Below, piece by piece: positions 27,167 through 36,459 of a stretch of 63,129 nucleotides of DNA (its first letter is position 1; every line of letters begins with the position of its first letter). The translations under genes and the position numbers were made by a program. Location of the stretch: NCBI RefSeq assembly GCF_002095395.1, contig NZ_MJEI01000078.1, positions 1-63,129 on the forward strand, written 5' to 3'. This DNA comes from Williamsia sp. 1135 (GTDB taxonomy: Bacteria > Actinomycetota > Actinomycetes > Mycobacteriales > Mycobacteriaceae). The notes under the pieces were generated by a model. It saw only the letters and a list, made by a program, of their open reading frames with translations, was not told where the DNA came from and did not search any database.

Positions 27167-28266
27167 CTGCGACTCGATTTAAGTGGTCGAACCCTACGAA
27201 CAATATTCTCGGAAACGTCGAAAAAAGCAAAACGCGACGCGACAAACGAGTTTAACTCTTCATTCGCATCTGCGAAATACACCCCGTATTCTCCGGCCCT
27301 GTAAATGGACGTGAAACTCTCAGCCAGTGCAGCGGCATCGCCGGCGGGCACCTGCACTATCTGCTTGGGAACAATTGGCATCAATTCATCCAATGCTGGA
27401 GATTCTCTCGTAACGACCAGCCTGCCGGACGCCAAACCTTGCCAAACCTTATTAGGGATGACCGACTCTGCTTTCTCCGATGTCCCGAAGACACCGCAGA
27501 CAATCTGAGCGTCATCGATAAACATACCGAGTTCAGACTCTGGCACCGGGTCGCGAAACTCGCACCTGTCAAGAATCCCCAGATCGGCGGCCTGCTGCAT
27601 TACGATTTCTCGGCGTGGTCCCCCACCTATTAATGTTAGCGATATATTGACCTCGTTTCCGAGAAGAGCAATACTATCAATCAGCACTTCGGCCCCATGA
27701 AGTGGCAGGAAGTTTCCGTAGAACAGAACCCTAATTTGACCTGTTGCCGGCGCGGTCGCTCGAACCTCACTGCACCAGACCGGCGCCCCGACTGGGAGAT
27801 CAACTACACGGATCCCCGCAACACGCTCAACCAACCGAGATGCCCGATACGAATTATCAATTAGAATCAAATCGGCTGCTCTGTAGGCGAGAAAATCTTG
27901 CAATTTATAAAGTTGGGCCCGCAAGGAGTCTGTCCGGTGCGCGTTCCAGTCATCTATCTTAGTTTCATAAATTCCCACAAACGCATCAACTATAAGTGGG
28001 GCGCGATTCAGTCGCGCCCAGATGTAGGCAAACGGAGCGAACTTCATCGAGAATTCAGAGAGAACATATATGTCATGCCCCCTCCCTTGCCTCCAGGCTT
28101 CTCGGATGTAATCCAGCCACCTCGTAACTCGTCGTCGTTCGCCGTCCGAGCTGAGTATTAGAGGTATCACCTGGCAATCGAGTCCCTTCAGGTAGGCTCT
28201 GACGCGCCTATTCCGCGGGTAGTCCGGGTTTTGTACGGCCAGGTAGCAGACACTTAGTTTGGGCAT
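27163..28266 (-). CDS. Glycosyltransferase, GT4-like (GT-B fold)
   Basis: 367 residues. The N-terminal half starts SVCYLAVQNPDYPRNRRVRAYLKGL. The C-terminal half carries VLFYGNFLPLHGAEVLIDSIALL and LTLIGGGPRREIVMQQA, then GVFGTSEKAESVIPNKVWQGLASGR, the nucleotide-sugar binding region of GT4 enzymes, with a late acidic stretch (ALDELMPIVP). It should transfer one sugar of the repeat unit on the cytoplasmic face. Donor and linkage cannot be told from sequence. Its end overlaps the lyase start by 4 bp and its start overlaps the polymerase stop by 13 bp. Confidence 0.85.
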   Translation of the reverse strand: MPKLSVCYLAVQNPDYPRNRRVRAYLKGLDCQVIPLILSSDGERRRVTRWLDYIREAWRQGRGHDIYVLSEFSMKFAPFAYIWARLNRAPLIVDAFVGIYETKIDDWNAHRTDSLRAQLYKLQDFLAYRAADLILIDNSYRASRLVERVAGIRVVDLPVGAPVWCSEVRATAPATGQIRVLFYGNFLPLHGAEVLIDSIALLGNEVNISLTLIGGGPRREIVMQQAADLGILDRCEFRDPVPESELGMFIDDAQIVCGVFGTSEKAESVIPNKVWQGLASGRLVVTRESPALDELMPIVPKQIVQVPAGDAAALAESFTSIYRAGEYGVYFADANEELNSFVASRFAFFDVSENIVRRVRPLKSSRS

Positions 28267-29627
28267 GAACCACGGCCCCTCGCTCCTACCCGTCCAACCG
28301 CTTGCGCTCTCTCGGTCGACGCTGTTCGGACCTCGTTTGCTCCGCCATTCACCAATCTCGAACCACCGTCATCTGCGAACTGCCGAAAGTACATCACCGC
28401 AACAACAAGTACACATAAAATACTTGGATAAAGAAGTGTTCGATCTGAGACTCCCGTAAGAACTGGGTACAGGACAACCGTAAGAACACGCCAATCAGAG
28501 GCCGACTTAACTACTAGGTAGAAAACAGCGAGGACAAACAGCAGGAACCCAAAGACTCCTGTCTCAGCCAGAACTTCAATATAAGCACTATGTACTCCGA
28601 GATTCGATGGCAGCAGATTCTGCGCATTGCCCCAGCCCACACCAAATAGCCAGTTTTCGCGCCACAGGTCGAGCGCAAACTGCCACTGCGTTATTCGCCA
28701 CCCGCCGGCATTGTCTCCGTCGACACCTCCAGACGAAACAAGGTTTGCAAACCTCGATGTCGCCACGCCCGCAAAGGGGACTGCAAGCACCAAGATACCA
28801 AGCACCCATCTCGACAGTATCTGACCGCTCCGGACCGCGATGCACACCAACAGAATCACAAAAACCAAAACCGCGGTGCGGCTACCGGTCATCGCCGCGG
28901 CCCCCATCAGCACTGTGCAAAGAGCGATCTGGGTTCCAAAACGATGCCGGTTAATTAAGATAATCACGAGCACGCCAAGCAAAAGTGGGTACGCTGCGAA
29001 ATTCGGGTGCCCAAACAGCCCACCGTAGCGAGCGGCACCGATCACACCCTCCTTTGAAGCAAAGGGCGCTGGCCAACCGACGAATGGCTGGACAATAACA
29101 CTAACTGCGCCAATTATTAAGAGTGTTTGGAGCGCATTCAGTGAGAATTTAACTAATTCAGCGTTATTATTAGCCAGATAATAGACCAATAACGCGAGTG
29201 TCAAGTATCTGAGCACCGAAGCTAGTTTTGCGTCACCCGGATTAGCCAGCGCAGAGAACGCAACAACGAAAGCGAGTACTGCGAGGTATATACCCAGCGA
29301 CTCGCGCATACGGTTGCGCGTTCCGGGTTGTTGGAAAATCATCGATTGAACCAGTAGAAGCAAACCCGCAAGCGTAACTGCGTTATCCAAGGTAAGACCA
29401 CCGAACTTAATCTGGGTCAGCACCAAAGGACCCGCCAGAATCAACACTATGGCGGTGTGCACTGCGCCGAAAAGGTTTGCGAAAAGGGTCAACAACAGCC
29501 CTGCCAATACGACGAGAGCGAGCGGTGTGCTAACGGACGAACAAACTCCGAGCACCGCGGCTAACATTGTCGCAGCACCAAGGGTAGCGAGACCTGGTCG
29601 CAGTTGGGACGTTCCGAATGTGGGCAT
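28254..29627 (-). CDS. Wzy-like polymerase / O-antigen ligase family membrane protein
   Basis: 457 residues with about eleven membrane segments and little else. The family pattern is visible in the second half: YGGLFGHPNFAAYPLLLGVLV, then GAAAMTGSRTAVLVFVILL, and the outside loop WRENWLFGVGWGNAQNLLPS with HSAYIEVLAETGVFGFLLF. These are the Wzy_C/O-antigen ligase signatures, including the conserved GxGxGN and HSxYIExLAE elements. It should polymerise flipped repeat units outside the membrane. ATG at 29627 starts directly after the TAG of the gene before it. Codon use is rich in A/T-ending codons compared with the NRPS. Confidence 0.88.
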   Translation of the reverse strand: MPTFGTSQLRPGLATLGAATMLAAVLGVCSSVSTPLALVVLAGLLLTLFANLFGAVHTAIVLILAGPLVLTQIKFGGLTLDNAVTLAGLLLLVQSMIFQQPGTRNRMRESLGIYLAVLAFVVAFSALANPGDAKLASVLRYLTLALLVYYLANNNAELVKFSLNALQTLLIIGAVSVIVQPFVGWPAPFASKEGVIGAARYGGLFGHPNFAAYPLLLGVLVIILINRHRFGTQIALCTVLMGAAAMTGSRTAVLVFVILLVCIAVRSGQILSRWVLGILVLAVPFAGVATSRFANLVSSGGVDGDNAGGWRITQWQFALDLWRENWLFGVGWGNAQNLLPSNLGVHSAYIEVLAETGVFGFLLFVLAVFYLVVKSASDWRVLTVVLYPVLTGVSDRTLLYPSILCVLVVAVMYFRQFADDGGSRLVNGGANEVRTASTERAQAVGRVGARGRGSCPN

Positions 29628-31115
29628 CTAGTCCTCTGCTCCCGCAGATCTTCGAACTATTCGTGCCGGGTTGCCAGCAGCTGTCGCCATCGCGGGCACG
29701 TCTATTAACACCACGCTCCCTGCGCCGACAACGGCGTCGGCACCGATGACGACGCTCCCGAGGATCGTAACGTTTGCCCCGAGTTCCACGCGGTCACCAA
29801 GAGTCGGGCAGTCCGTTGAGCTATAGCGACTACCCAACGTCGTCCCGTGCCTGAGTGTTATGTCACTTCCCAGTCGGCAATTCTTGTTCACTACTAGTCC
29901 GAACCCGTGGTGGATCGACAACCTTGGCCCCACAACGGTCCCGACGGGCAAGTCAATTCCTGCGACCGACATCGAAACCATTCGGTATAGCGCAATAAGA
30001 GGGAGAGCTAGCATCGACCTGAGGCGACCACGTTTTTTTCCGCGTACGCTCCTGGCCAAGCGAAATAGTGCGAGTACTACCTGAATCGTCGGGCGTTTGC
30101 GATTACCGTTAAAATCAACAAACAAATTGATACCTCGGTTTTCCTGAGGAGTTTGCTCACGCTTCTCGCGAATACTCAGTATTCTCAGAACTTGATTTCC
30201 AACTAAGTTATTCCGCACCATGCGATCTAAGACGCTCAGCAACGGCGCGGTATAGATTTTATCCATCGGCAAGTATTCGCCCGGCGATTTCCCGTACTTC
30301 AGGTGTCGCACGTAACCGCGTGCCCATAGCTCTAGGGAACGTTTGACCATCCGATGGCGGGATACCCGTATTCCTCCGGCAACCGTCAGTTCTCGGTCGA
30401 TTAGCCGCTTCTGTTCCGCTACAGCAGCAACGACATTACCGGTAATAGTGTCCGCGCTGATCGTTCTTAGCACTAGGGGTTCGTTAAAGACCGCTCCGCG
30501 AGTTGATCCATCACGAAACATTCGCAACCAGAGGTCGTAGTCGACCAGTCTCCGTTGACTACTGAAACCCCCAGCTACAAGAACCGACTCCCGACTTATT
30601 AGTGTTGCCGACGAAACAAATGGGTTCTTCTGCCAGATGCTGTCATACGTCGGTGAGCTGCGAAGAGTTGGCGAAGGGCCCCCTTGCTCCTGACCTAGTT
30701 TCTTTTCAGCGAAACCGACCACCTGAAGTTTCGGGTACTGCGCCACCGCCTGGGTGAGGAGTTCGCTGGCATTACCCACGAGAGCGTCATCAGCATCTAG
30801 AATTAGTATCCAGGACGACGAGGATTCTGCGATTAATCGCTTTCTAGCAACACCAACACCAAAGTTATCTGTGTTATCGATGATTTTGCACTTATCGCGG
30901 TAGCGGTCGAGCACGGCAGCAGTCTCATCCGTGCTCCCGTCGTTATAGACAATGATTTGAGAGGGAGAATACTTTTGGCGCAGAACCGACTCAACGGTAT
31001 TCACTATTGTAGCTTCGGCATTGTATGCGGGAATCAGCACCTGCCAATCGAGTGCCGGACAGTTCGCTCGGCTCGTACCCGGCTGCACGGCACTTTCTGT
31101 AGGGTGTGTAGCCAT
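29628..31115 (-). CDS. Fusion of GT2 glycosyltransferase with a serine-acetyltransferase-like (hexapeptide repeat) domain
   Basis: 495 residues in two parts. Residues about 20-300 form a GT-A family 2 enzyme: VLIPAYNAEATIVNTVESVLRQ, YNDGSTDETAAVL, the DxD-like LILDADDALVG, and a later LVDYDLWLRMFRDG. Residues about 325-490 start FVDFNGNRKRPTIQVVLALFRLA, the usual N-terminus of stand-alone acyltransferases in exopolysaccharide clusters. A left-handed beta-helix follows with LPVGTVVGPRLSIHHGFG, then GSDITLRHGTTLG and GANVTILGSVVIGADAVVGAGSV. These are the CysE-type histidine and hexapeptide repeats. One protein may therefore add a sugar and acetylate it. No internal stop or start suggests two genes. 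ATG at 31115 lies behind AGGAGAGG. Confidence 0.88.
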   Translation of the reverse strand: MATHPTESAVQPGTSRANCPALDWQVLIPAYNAEATIVNTVESVLRQKYSPSQIIVYNDGSTDETAAVLDRYRDKCKIIDNTDNFGVGVARKRLIAESSSSWILILDADDALVGNASELLTQAVAQYPKLQVVGFAEKKLGQEQGGPSPTLRSSPTYDSIWQKNPFVSSATLISRESVLVAGGFSSQRRLVDYDLWLRMFRDGSTRGAVFNEPLVLRTISADTITGNVVAAVAEQKRLIDRELTVAGGIRVSRHRMVKRSLELWARGYVRHLKYGKSPGEYLPMDKIYTAPLLSVLDRMVRNNLVGNQVLRILSIREKREQTPQENRGINLFVDFNGNRKRPTIQVVLALFRLARSVRGKKRGRLRSMLALPLIALYRMVSMSVAGIDLPVGTVVGPRLSIHHGFGLVVNKNCRLGSDITLRHGTTLGSRYSSTDCPTLGDRVELGANVTILGSVVIGADAVVGAGSVVLIDVPAMATAAGNPARIVRRSAGAED

Positions 31116-31184
31116 TGCATCCTCTCCTACGCTTCGTGTTTTGACCTGACTACAGCCATGCCCAGAGTTCTTAGAATACTGCTG

Positions 31185-32141
31185 TTACGTCTTCAGTACG
31201 GTCCGACTGATGCTCGATCGTGTGGATAGCAACAAATGATCCAGCGTCAGTTCATCTGCTTCGGCCGTAACTGCCAGTGACCGGACTGTCAGTTCGCGGG
31301 CGATCTGGGCCTGGTGATCATCGACGTGCTCGCCATACTGACTCCGTCGTGGGACCAGGACGGGGCACTTTCCTAGGTCCATGATCTGCATTGCGGACCC
31401 AACTCCTGAATGACTTATCACGACATCAGATTCGAGGACCTCCCGCTGCATTTCGTGCGCCGCTATCGTGCGGTGGACTTGGCCTGGCAAGTCCTCACGG
31501 ACTGTTTCGCCTATCTGCCAAACGAATTCATTGTCGCCCGGAACTACAGCAAGCAAACGATCAACTAGTCGATCAAATCGATAAGGCTGTATCGTGCCTA
31601 GAGTTACAAATATCTTCAGAGGTCCCGTCGGAGCGGGTGTCTTAGAGGTTGCTGCTGTGTAATCTTGCAAGACTGAGAACTGGTGAGTCCACTTACCGTC
31701 TTCCCACGCCCTATGCTGCGTGAAGGTTTTGATACCCGGTACTTTTGCGACGATCCGGCCGGTGAGGGACGGGCCATCAAACCGGGATACGCTCTCAATG
31801 TACCAAGCTGCGCGTCGCTGCATTCTCGCCATAGGCAGTACCACTGCGGCGATTGCAGCACCTGTACTGACCGCGATCTGGTAGTCGGAATCGGCGAGGA
31901 TGCGACGAACTTTCGGCGATGCAGCGACAGCTCCTCTGAAATCTCGCGGCGCGATGTAGGGCACATAGTGGACTCTCTGGCCTTCAAGGAGGGACCTCGA
32001 CTGAGGGTGATCAAAGGTAATCCAAATTGGATCCTCAGCGATTGGTAGCGTCGGCTGCAACCGGACCAGCTGAGCCAGATGACCGCCCGTGGAAGCCGCG
32101 AGGACGGCTCTTGGCTTGGTTGACTTGCCGCCCTCAACCAT
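31185..32141 (-). CDS. Alg14/Alg13-like glycosyltransferase (fused CpsF/CpsG type)
   Basis: About 318 residues. The N-terminal part reads RAVLAASTGGHLAQLVRL and resembles Alg14/EpsE, including VSTGAAIAAVVLPMAR and the WYIESVSRFDGPSLTGRIV membrane-associated stretch. The C-terminal part starts KIFVTLGTIQPYRFDRLVDRL and ends with VLESDVVISHSGVGSAMQIMDLGKCPVLVPRR, the Alg13/GT28 UDP-sugar site. In streptococci these are two proteins that work as a complex. Here they are joined. It should add the second sugar to the lipid-linked primer. ATG at 32141 is chosen for its 8-bp overlap with the upstream gene. ATG at 32189 and 32228 are open alternatives, so the start is uncertain. Confidence 0.82.
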   Translation of the reverse strand: MVEGGKSTKPRAVLAASTGGHLAQLVRLQPTLPIAEDPIWITFDHPQSRSLLEGQRVHYVPYIAPRDFRGAVAASPKVRRILADSDYQIAVSTGAAIAAVVLPMARMQRRAAWYIESVSRFDGPSLTGRIVAKVPGIKTFTQHRAWEDGKWTHQFSVLQDYTAATSKTPAPTGPLKIFVTLGTIQPYRFDRLVDRLLAVVPGDNEFVWQIGETVREDLPGQVHRTIAAHEMQREVLESDVVISHSGVGSAMQIMDLGKCPVLVPRRSQYGEHVDDHQAQIARELTVRSLAVTAEADELTLDHLLLSTRSSISRTVLKT

Positions 32142-33201
32142 TGCAGGCCCGCGCACTGTTGGTCGTGCTGTCCATCCGGATCCATTCATCTTCCAGGGTT
32201 GATGCACAGCGGTCTGACGAGTACTCATTGCGGATCTTCATTAATGATTTTTCAGACATGTCGGCTCGAAGACAATCATCGTCGATAACCTTGCGTAGGG
32301 CAGTCGCAAACTGAGCGGTCGAACCGGTATCAACGACGATACCGGCGCCCTCCAGCAAGTTCGCGACGCTTCCAACGTCAGTAGCGACTATGGCACAACG
32401 CTGCGCCATAGACTCCAACAAGAACATCGGAAGTGCCTCGCCACGAGAGGGAAGGACCGCTATCGAAGCTTGCGCCTGCAATTTGGCCACCTCGAAGTGC
32501 GGGAGTGATCCCGGGACGATTACGTTCGGGATGTCTTCATATGGCGCGAGGTCCATAGTGACCGGCCCCGCAACCACCAGAACCCACCCTTCGTGCTGAG
32601 GCGCCAGTTCTTTCCAGGCGTCAAGAAGAACGTCAGCTCCCTTTCTCCACCCCACCTCGCCGGCAAACAGAATGAGGTCACTCTTCCTGGGCCATTCTGA
32701 GGGTATCGCAACAGCGTTGGGTACCCGAAGCACGCGCCTCACGCCGGACCCGTTCGTCCGAACCGCATCGGTAGTCGCATCCGTGAGAGTGAACACCGTA
32801 TTTGCCGAGCGTAACGAAGCTGCAACAATGCGTGGATGCTTCGATGCGAAGTCAGTGAAACTGCTGCCGTGAATGTGAATCCCAACAGCCATCCCAATTA
32901 TTTTCGATAACCAAGCGAGGGACCCCTCTCGAATGAACGATCCGCCCTGAGATACGTGGAAGATGGTGACGATCCGCCCCTGTCTAATCCTAGTTGTGAT
33001 GAGCCGAGCAGCAGCCAACAGCCAGAGGACGGGTGAGAGCGGGTCGCGCTTGCCACGAGTAGAACGAAGAGCGGTAACAATGCAGGTCGGGTACGGCCAC
33101 GAAAGATAGCCAGCGACGACCTGTGCCATTCCTCCCGGCAAGTCGCCAACCACACCTACGTGAAGCACACGAACAGCTTCGGGCGTCGCTACCGTGGACA
33201 T
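32134..33201 (-). CDS. Glycosyltransferase, GT4 family
   Basis: 355 residues. The start RVLHVGVVGDLPGGMAQVVAGYL shows the GT4 acceptor-side loop with GGM. The donor domain has LILFAGEVGWRKGADVLLDAWKELAP, LVVAGPVTM, and ASIAVLPSRGEALPMFLLESMAQRCAIVATDVGS, which contains the conserved E-x7-E element that binds the nucleotide sugar. It should act on the cytoplasmic side in repeat-unit assembly. The ATG at 33201 begins immediately after the TAG of the ugd-like gene, and its end overlaps the next transferase by 8 bp. Confidence 0.88.
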   Translation of the reverse strand: MSTVATPEAVRVLHVGVVGDLPGGMAQVVAGYLSWPYPTCIVTALRSTRGKRDPLSPVLWLLAAARLITTRIRQGRIVTIFHVSQGGSFIREGSLAWLSKIIGMAVGIHIHGSSFTDFASKHPRIVAASLRSANTVFTLTDATTDAVRTNGSGVRRVLRVPNAVAIPSEWPRKSDLILFAGEVGWRKGADVLLDAWKELAPQHEGWVLVVAGPVTMDLAPYEDIPNVIVPGSLPHFEVAKLQAQASIAVLPSRGEALPMFLLESMAQRCAIVATDVGSVANLLEGAGIVVDTGSTAQFATALRKVIDDDCLRADMSEKSLMKIRNEYSSDRCASTLEDEWIRMDSTTNSARACNG

Positions 33202-34545
33202 CTAGACGCTCCAATCCGCTTGCATTTTTCGCCCCAATCCGCGGTACCTCCACCCGGCTTCAACCCACTGCGTAGCGTCGAGGCAGTTTCGACCGTCGAT
33301 TATTCGTCTTGAACGAACCAGCCCTGCCAACTCAGATGGGTTTAGTTGTCTGAACTCGCTCCATTCAGTCAAAACGAGAACCACGTCAGCGCCCTCGCAC
33401 GCCTCTCGCAGCGAGGTTCGATAGTCGAGTGTCGGGAATAACTTGCGTGAGTTCTCAATTGCTTTGGGGTCGTAAACCGACACTGCAGCGCCTTGTAGTT
33501 GGATTTGGCCGGCAACGTTCAGCGCGGGCGAGTCTCGAACATCGTCTGACTCGGGTTTAAACGCCGCGCCCAACACAGCCACCCGCGTTCCAAGAAAACC
33601 CCCTCCGCAGGCTTGTCGCGCTAATTCGACGACCTGGGTCCGACGACGCATATTAATATTGTCTACTTCGCGAAGAAAAGTTAAAGCTTGATCGGCTCCC
33701 AGCTCACCTGCGCGGGCCATAAAAGCGCGGATGTCTTTAGGTAGGCATCCGCCGCCAAAACCTATTCCAGCGTTAAGGAACTTCCGGCCAATTCGGTCGT
33801 CATGACCGATGGCGTCTGCGAGTTCCGTTACATCGCCGCCAGCTGCCTCGCATACTTCAGCAATAGCGTTGATGAATGAGATCTTTGTCGCGAGGAAAGC
33901 GTTTGCGGACGCCTTCACAAGCTCAGCTGTCGCGAGATTCGTGAGCACGAACGGCGTTCCCGACGCTATCGTGTCCTCGTAGATTTGACGTGCCAGCTCT
34001 TCAGCTCGACTCGGCCGCGTCTTATCGATGCCGATCACGAGACGGTCAGGACGTAGTGTGTCCTCGACGGCGTGCCCTTCACGAAGAAATTCGGGATTCC
34101 ACGCAACTTCAACCTCGACATCCGCGGGCGCCAATTCGCGTGCGCGACGCCCTAGCCTCTCTGCAGTACCGACAGGGACGGTTGACTTGCCGAAAATCAC
34201 CGTCGGCCGAGTGATTAGACGTCCGATACTCTCAATCACACTGTCGACATATTGTAGATCCGCAGCGTACTCACCGCGCTTCTGTGGAGTGCCGACTGCA
34301 AGGAAGTGAACTTCAGCGAACTCCGCTGCTTCTTCGTACGATGAGGTGAACCGCAAATGCCCTGCATCGATGTTCCGCTTCAACACCTCCGCGAGTCCGG
34401 GCTCATAAAATGGCACGTCTCCAGCCTGGAGTTTTGAAAGCTTTGAGGGATCGACATCGACGCCCAGAACGTCGTGCCCGAGTTCGGCCATGCACGCCGC
34501 ATGCGTCGCACCGAGATACCCAGTCCCAAGGACGGTCATACGCAT
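33202..34545 (-). CDS. ugd: UDP-glucose 6-dehydrogenase
   Basis: 447 residues. The Rossmann start MRMTVLGTGYLGATHAACMAELGH, the AVGTPQ loop, the KSTVPVGTAERL segment, the EFLREG motif and the active-site cysteine in GFGGGCLPKD (about residue 268) identify the UDP-glucose/GDP-mannose dehydrogenase family. The tight similarity to TuaD/Ugd points to UDP-glucose as substrate. It converts UDP-glucose to UDP-glucuronate with two NAD+, giving the uronic acid of the polymer. The ATG at 34545 is preceded by a very good AGGAGG seven bases upstream. It is a different type from the WecC-like dehydrogenase at 42.9 kb, so two uronate donors are made by two loci. Confidence 0.93.
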   Translation of the reverse strand: MRMTVLGTGYLGATHAACMAELGHDVLGVDVDPSKLSKLQAGDVPFYEPGLAEVLKRNIDAGHLRFTSSYEEAAEFAEVHFLAVGTPQKRGEYAADLQYVDSVIESIGRLITRPTVIFGKSTVPVGTAERLGRRARELAPADVEVEVAWNPEFLREGHAVEDTLRPDRLVIGIDKTRPSRAEELARQIYEDTIASGTPFVLTNLATAELVKASANAFLATKISFINAIAEVCEAAGGDVTELADAIGHDDRIGRKFLNAGIGFGGGCLPKDIRAFMARAGELGADQALTFLREVDNINMRRRTQVVELARQACGGGFLGTRVAVLGAAFKPESDDVRDSPALNVAGQIQLQGAAVSVYDPKAIENSRKLFPTLDYRTSLREACEGADVVLVLTEWSEFRQLNPSELAGLVRSRRIIDGRNCLDATQWVEAGWRYRGLGRKMQADWSV

Positions 34546-34947
34546 TAGAATTCCTCCTATGTCATTAGTCTATTGGCGGAGTCGCGCAAGACGGATCTCA
34601 GCTCATTGGATGCCGCAAGGGGAACCAATTGGATGTTCGGTGTAATGGGATCTTGCACCTTGAGAACGAAAGCGGTTTGAACGACGGACCCGGTAGACGT
34701 CGATTCGCTTGCGCGATTGGGTGCCGTCCAATCGGCGGTCTCCCCTAAGTGGGGAGTTCGTCGCCGCCGAAAATAGGTAGGCTGCCTGGTAACTCTTCCT
34801 GACGTCGGCATACAGCTGGCTCCGGTGTCGGTAATGCCAGCTTGTGGATCTATTCCGACTCTATCGGCGCCTGTGCGGAGAATACATTTGGCAAAGAAGA
34901 GCGAACTACAGATTCTCTCGGTAGACTCACGTAGTTTGGTGGGTGCC
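34546..34947. other. 402-bp gap in the polysaccharide operon without a convincing gene
   Basis: This stretch lies between the initiating transferase and ugd. A minus-strand frame (34557-34958, GTG start, 133 codons) spans it and overlaps the transferase end by 11 bp. Its codons show no bias toward G/C in third position, it has no recognisable motif, and it lacks a good ribosome site. I do not call it. An internal promoter or processing site upstream of ugd is possible, but no clear hexamers are seen. Confidence 0.5.
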
Positions 34948-36459
34948 TTAGTACGCACCGTCGCTCCTCACCACAGCGCGCGCTGTGCGCCAGAGGATCA
35001 TAGCGTCTTGCATAATGGACCAATTTTCAACGTACGAAAGATCCAGACGAACCGACTCGTCCCAGTCCAAGTCAGAACGTCCTGACACTTGCCACAGACC
35101 GGTCATTCCTGGACGGACCAGCATGCGACGCGTTACGAGTTCGCTGTACTGTTCGACCTCATCCCGGAGTGGTGGCCGAGGCCCCACCAAGCTCATCGAT
35201 CCAGTCACGACGTTAAAAAGTTGGGGAAGTTCGTCGAGGCTATACCTACGCAGAATCTTTCCCGCGGTTGTGACGCGCGGGTCTTCTCGCATCTTGAAGA
35301 GGATGCCTGCACCCTCGTTTCGTTGCGCCAAAGCGAACTTTTGCTTATCTGCACCGTCTATCATGGTTCGAAACTTCCACATCTGGAAGGGCTCGTTGTT
35401 GAGTCCGATCCGTTCAGCCCGGTAGAACACGGGTCCGTTGGAGTTGAACTTCACCGCTAGCGCGCACCCGACCATCACCGGCGCGAGAATCATCAGAATG
35501 CCTATGGCGCCGAGACGGTCAAAAGCCGCCTTGAAGAACTTGTTTGCCCCCTCGTAGCGCGGTTTATCTATGTGCAGCAGTGGTAGACCGGCGACTGGCC
35601 TGACGAGCATCCGGGGGCCCGCGACATCCGCTACCCCAGGGGCGACGAGCAGGTCTACATGCATGCCTTCCAGATCCCAGGAGAGTTCTCGCATCACCGA
35701 GTGCCCGAGCGTCTCAGCACACGTGACTGCCACGGCGGTGGCGCCGGATTTCGCTACTCCATCTCGGGCGTCTGCGCAGTCTCCGAAAACGGTCAGGTCA
35801 CGCCCGCCGATCGTCACAACTTCTCTGTGCCTCGAAGCGTGGCCTGGTGGCACACACAAACCTACGACTTCAAGCCCCAGGCCTGGGTTGCGGTCTAGGT
35901 GTCTGACAAGCGGTGCTGCCGATTCAGGGCTACCAACGATCAGAACCTGGTTCAGGTTCTGTCGGTTCCGTCGCCCTCTAGCCAGATTCCATCGCATGAG
36001 CCACCGCGCTGATAGCAGTCCCAATGTGCCGGCAGGGAGCGCAATTGCGAGAAGTCCTCGCGCCACGTCCCACTTGAACAGTAAATCCACTATTGCCAAG
36101 AGGCCGAACACGGCGAACGACGCCCGTACGATTCGGCTGTACTCTTCGGCACCCGACCCGACGATTCGACGATCCGTACTCTGTACAACCCGCAGCGCGA
36201 TCACCCAGGCGAGCACAAAACCCGCTGAAACAACGATTCCCGGCGTGCTGAACCGTCCGACCGGATCGATAACCGAAGGAAAACCGAAGCGGATCTGCTG
36301 AGCACCCAGCACGGCAGTAATGATGATTGCCACATCAGTCAGTTGAACGCGCTTGACGTACGCGTCAGCCCAGGTTTTTACCCTTGGTCGCACCGAGAGT
36401 GGCGGCGGCTGCGGTGCGCTGCGCCAGTCAGCACTGATCACCCGCGTACTTCGTGTCAT
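34948..36459 (-). CDS. Initiating polyprenyl-phosphate glycosylphosphotransferase (WbaP/CpsE-like)
   Basis: About 503 residues. Four membrane segments fill the first 150 residues and a central CoA-binding-like domain contains NLNQVLIVGSPESAAPLVRHL. The C-terminal catalytic part (bacterial sugar transferase) carries KAAFDRLGAIGILMILAPVMVG, FYRAERIGLNNEPFQMWKFRTM, the RRYSLDELPQLFNVV motif, and MSLVGPRPPLRDEVEQY. It starts the repeat unit by placing a sugar-1-phosphate on undecaprenyl phosphate. The frame opens upstream at 36516, but ATG at 36459 follows GGGGAGG at the right spacing and is preferred. It is the first gene of the large minus-strand operon. Confidence 0.92.
   Translation of the reverse strand: MTRSTRVISADWRSAPQPPPLSVRPRVKTWADAYVKRVQLTDVAIIITAVLGAQQIRFGFPSVIDPVGRFSTPGIVVSAGFVLAWVIALRVVQSTDRRIVGSGAEEYSRIVRASFAVFGLLAIVDLLFKWDVARGLLAIALPAGTLGLLSARWLMRWNLARGRRNRQNLNQVLIVGSPESAAPLVRHLDRNPGLGLEVVGLCVPPGHASRHREVVTIGGRDLTVFGDCADARDGVAKSGATAVAVTCAETLGHSVMRELSWDLEGMHVDLLVAPGVADVAGPRMLVRPVAGLPLLHIDKPRYEGANKFFKAAFDRLGAIGILMILAPVMVGCALAVKFNSNGPVFYRAERIGLNNEPFQMWKFRTMIDGADKQKFALAQRNEGAGILFKMREDPRVTTAGKILRRYSLDELPQLFNVVTGSMSLVGPRPPLRDEVEQYSELVTRRMLVRPGMTGLWQVSGRSDLDWDESVRLDLSYVENWSIMQDAMILWRTARAVVRSDGAY

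Noticed and set aside
34557-34958. 133-codon minus-strand frame between the initiating transferase and ugd
   Set aside because: GTG start without ribosome site, no third-position G/C bias, no motif.
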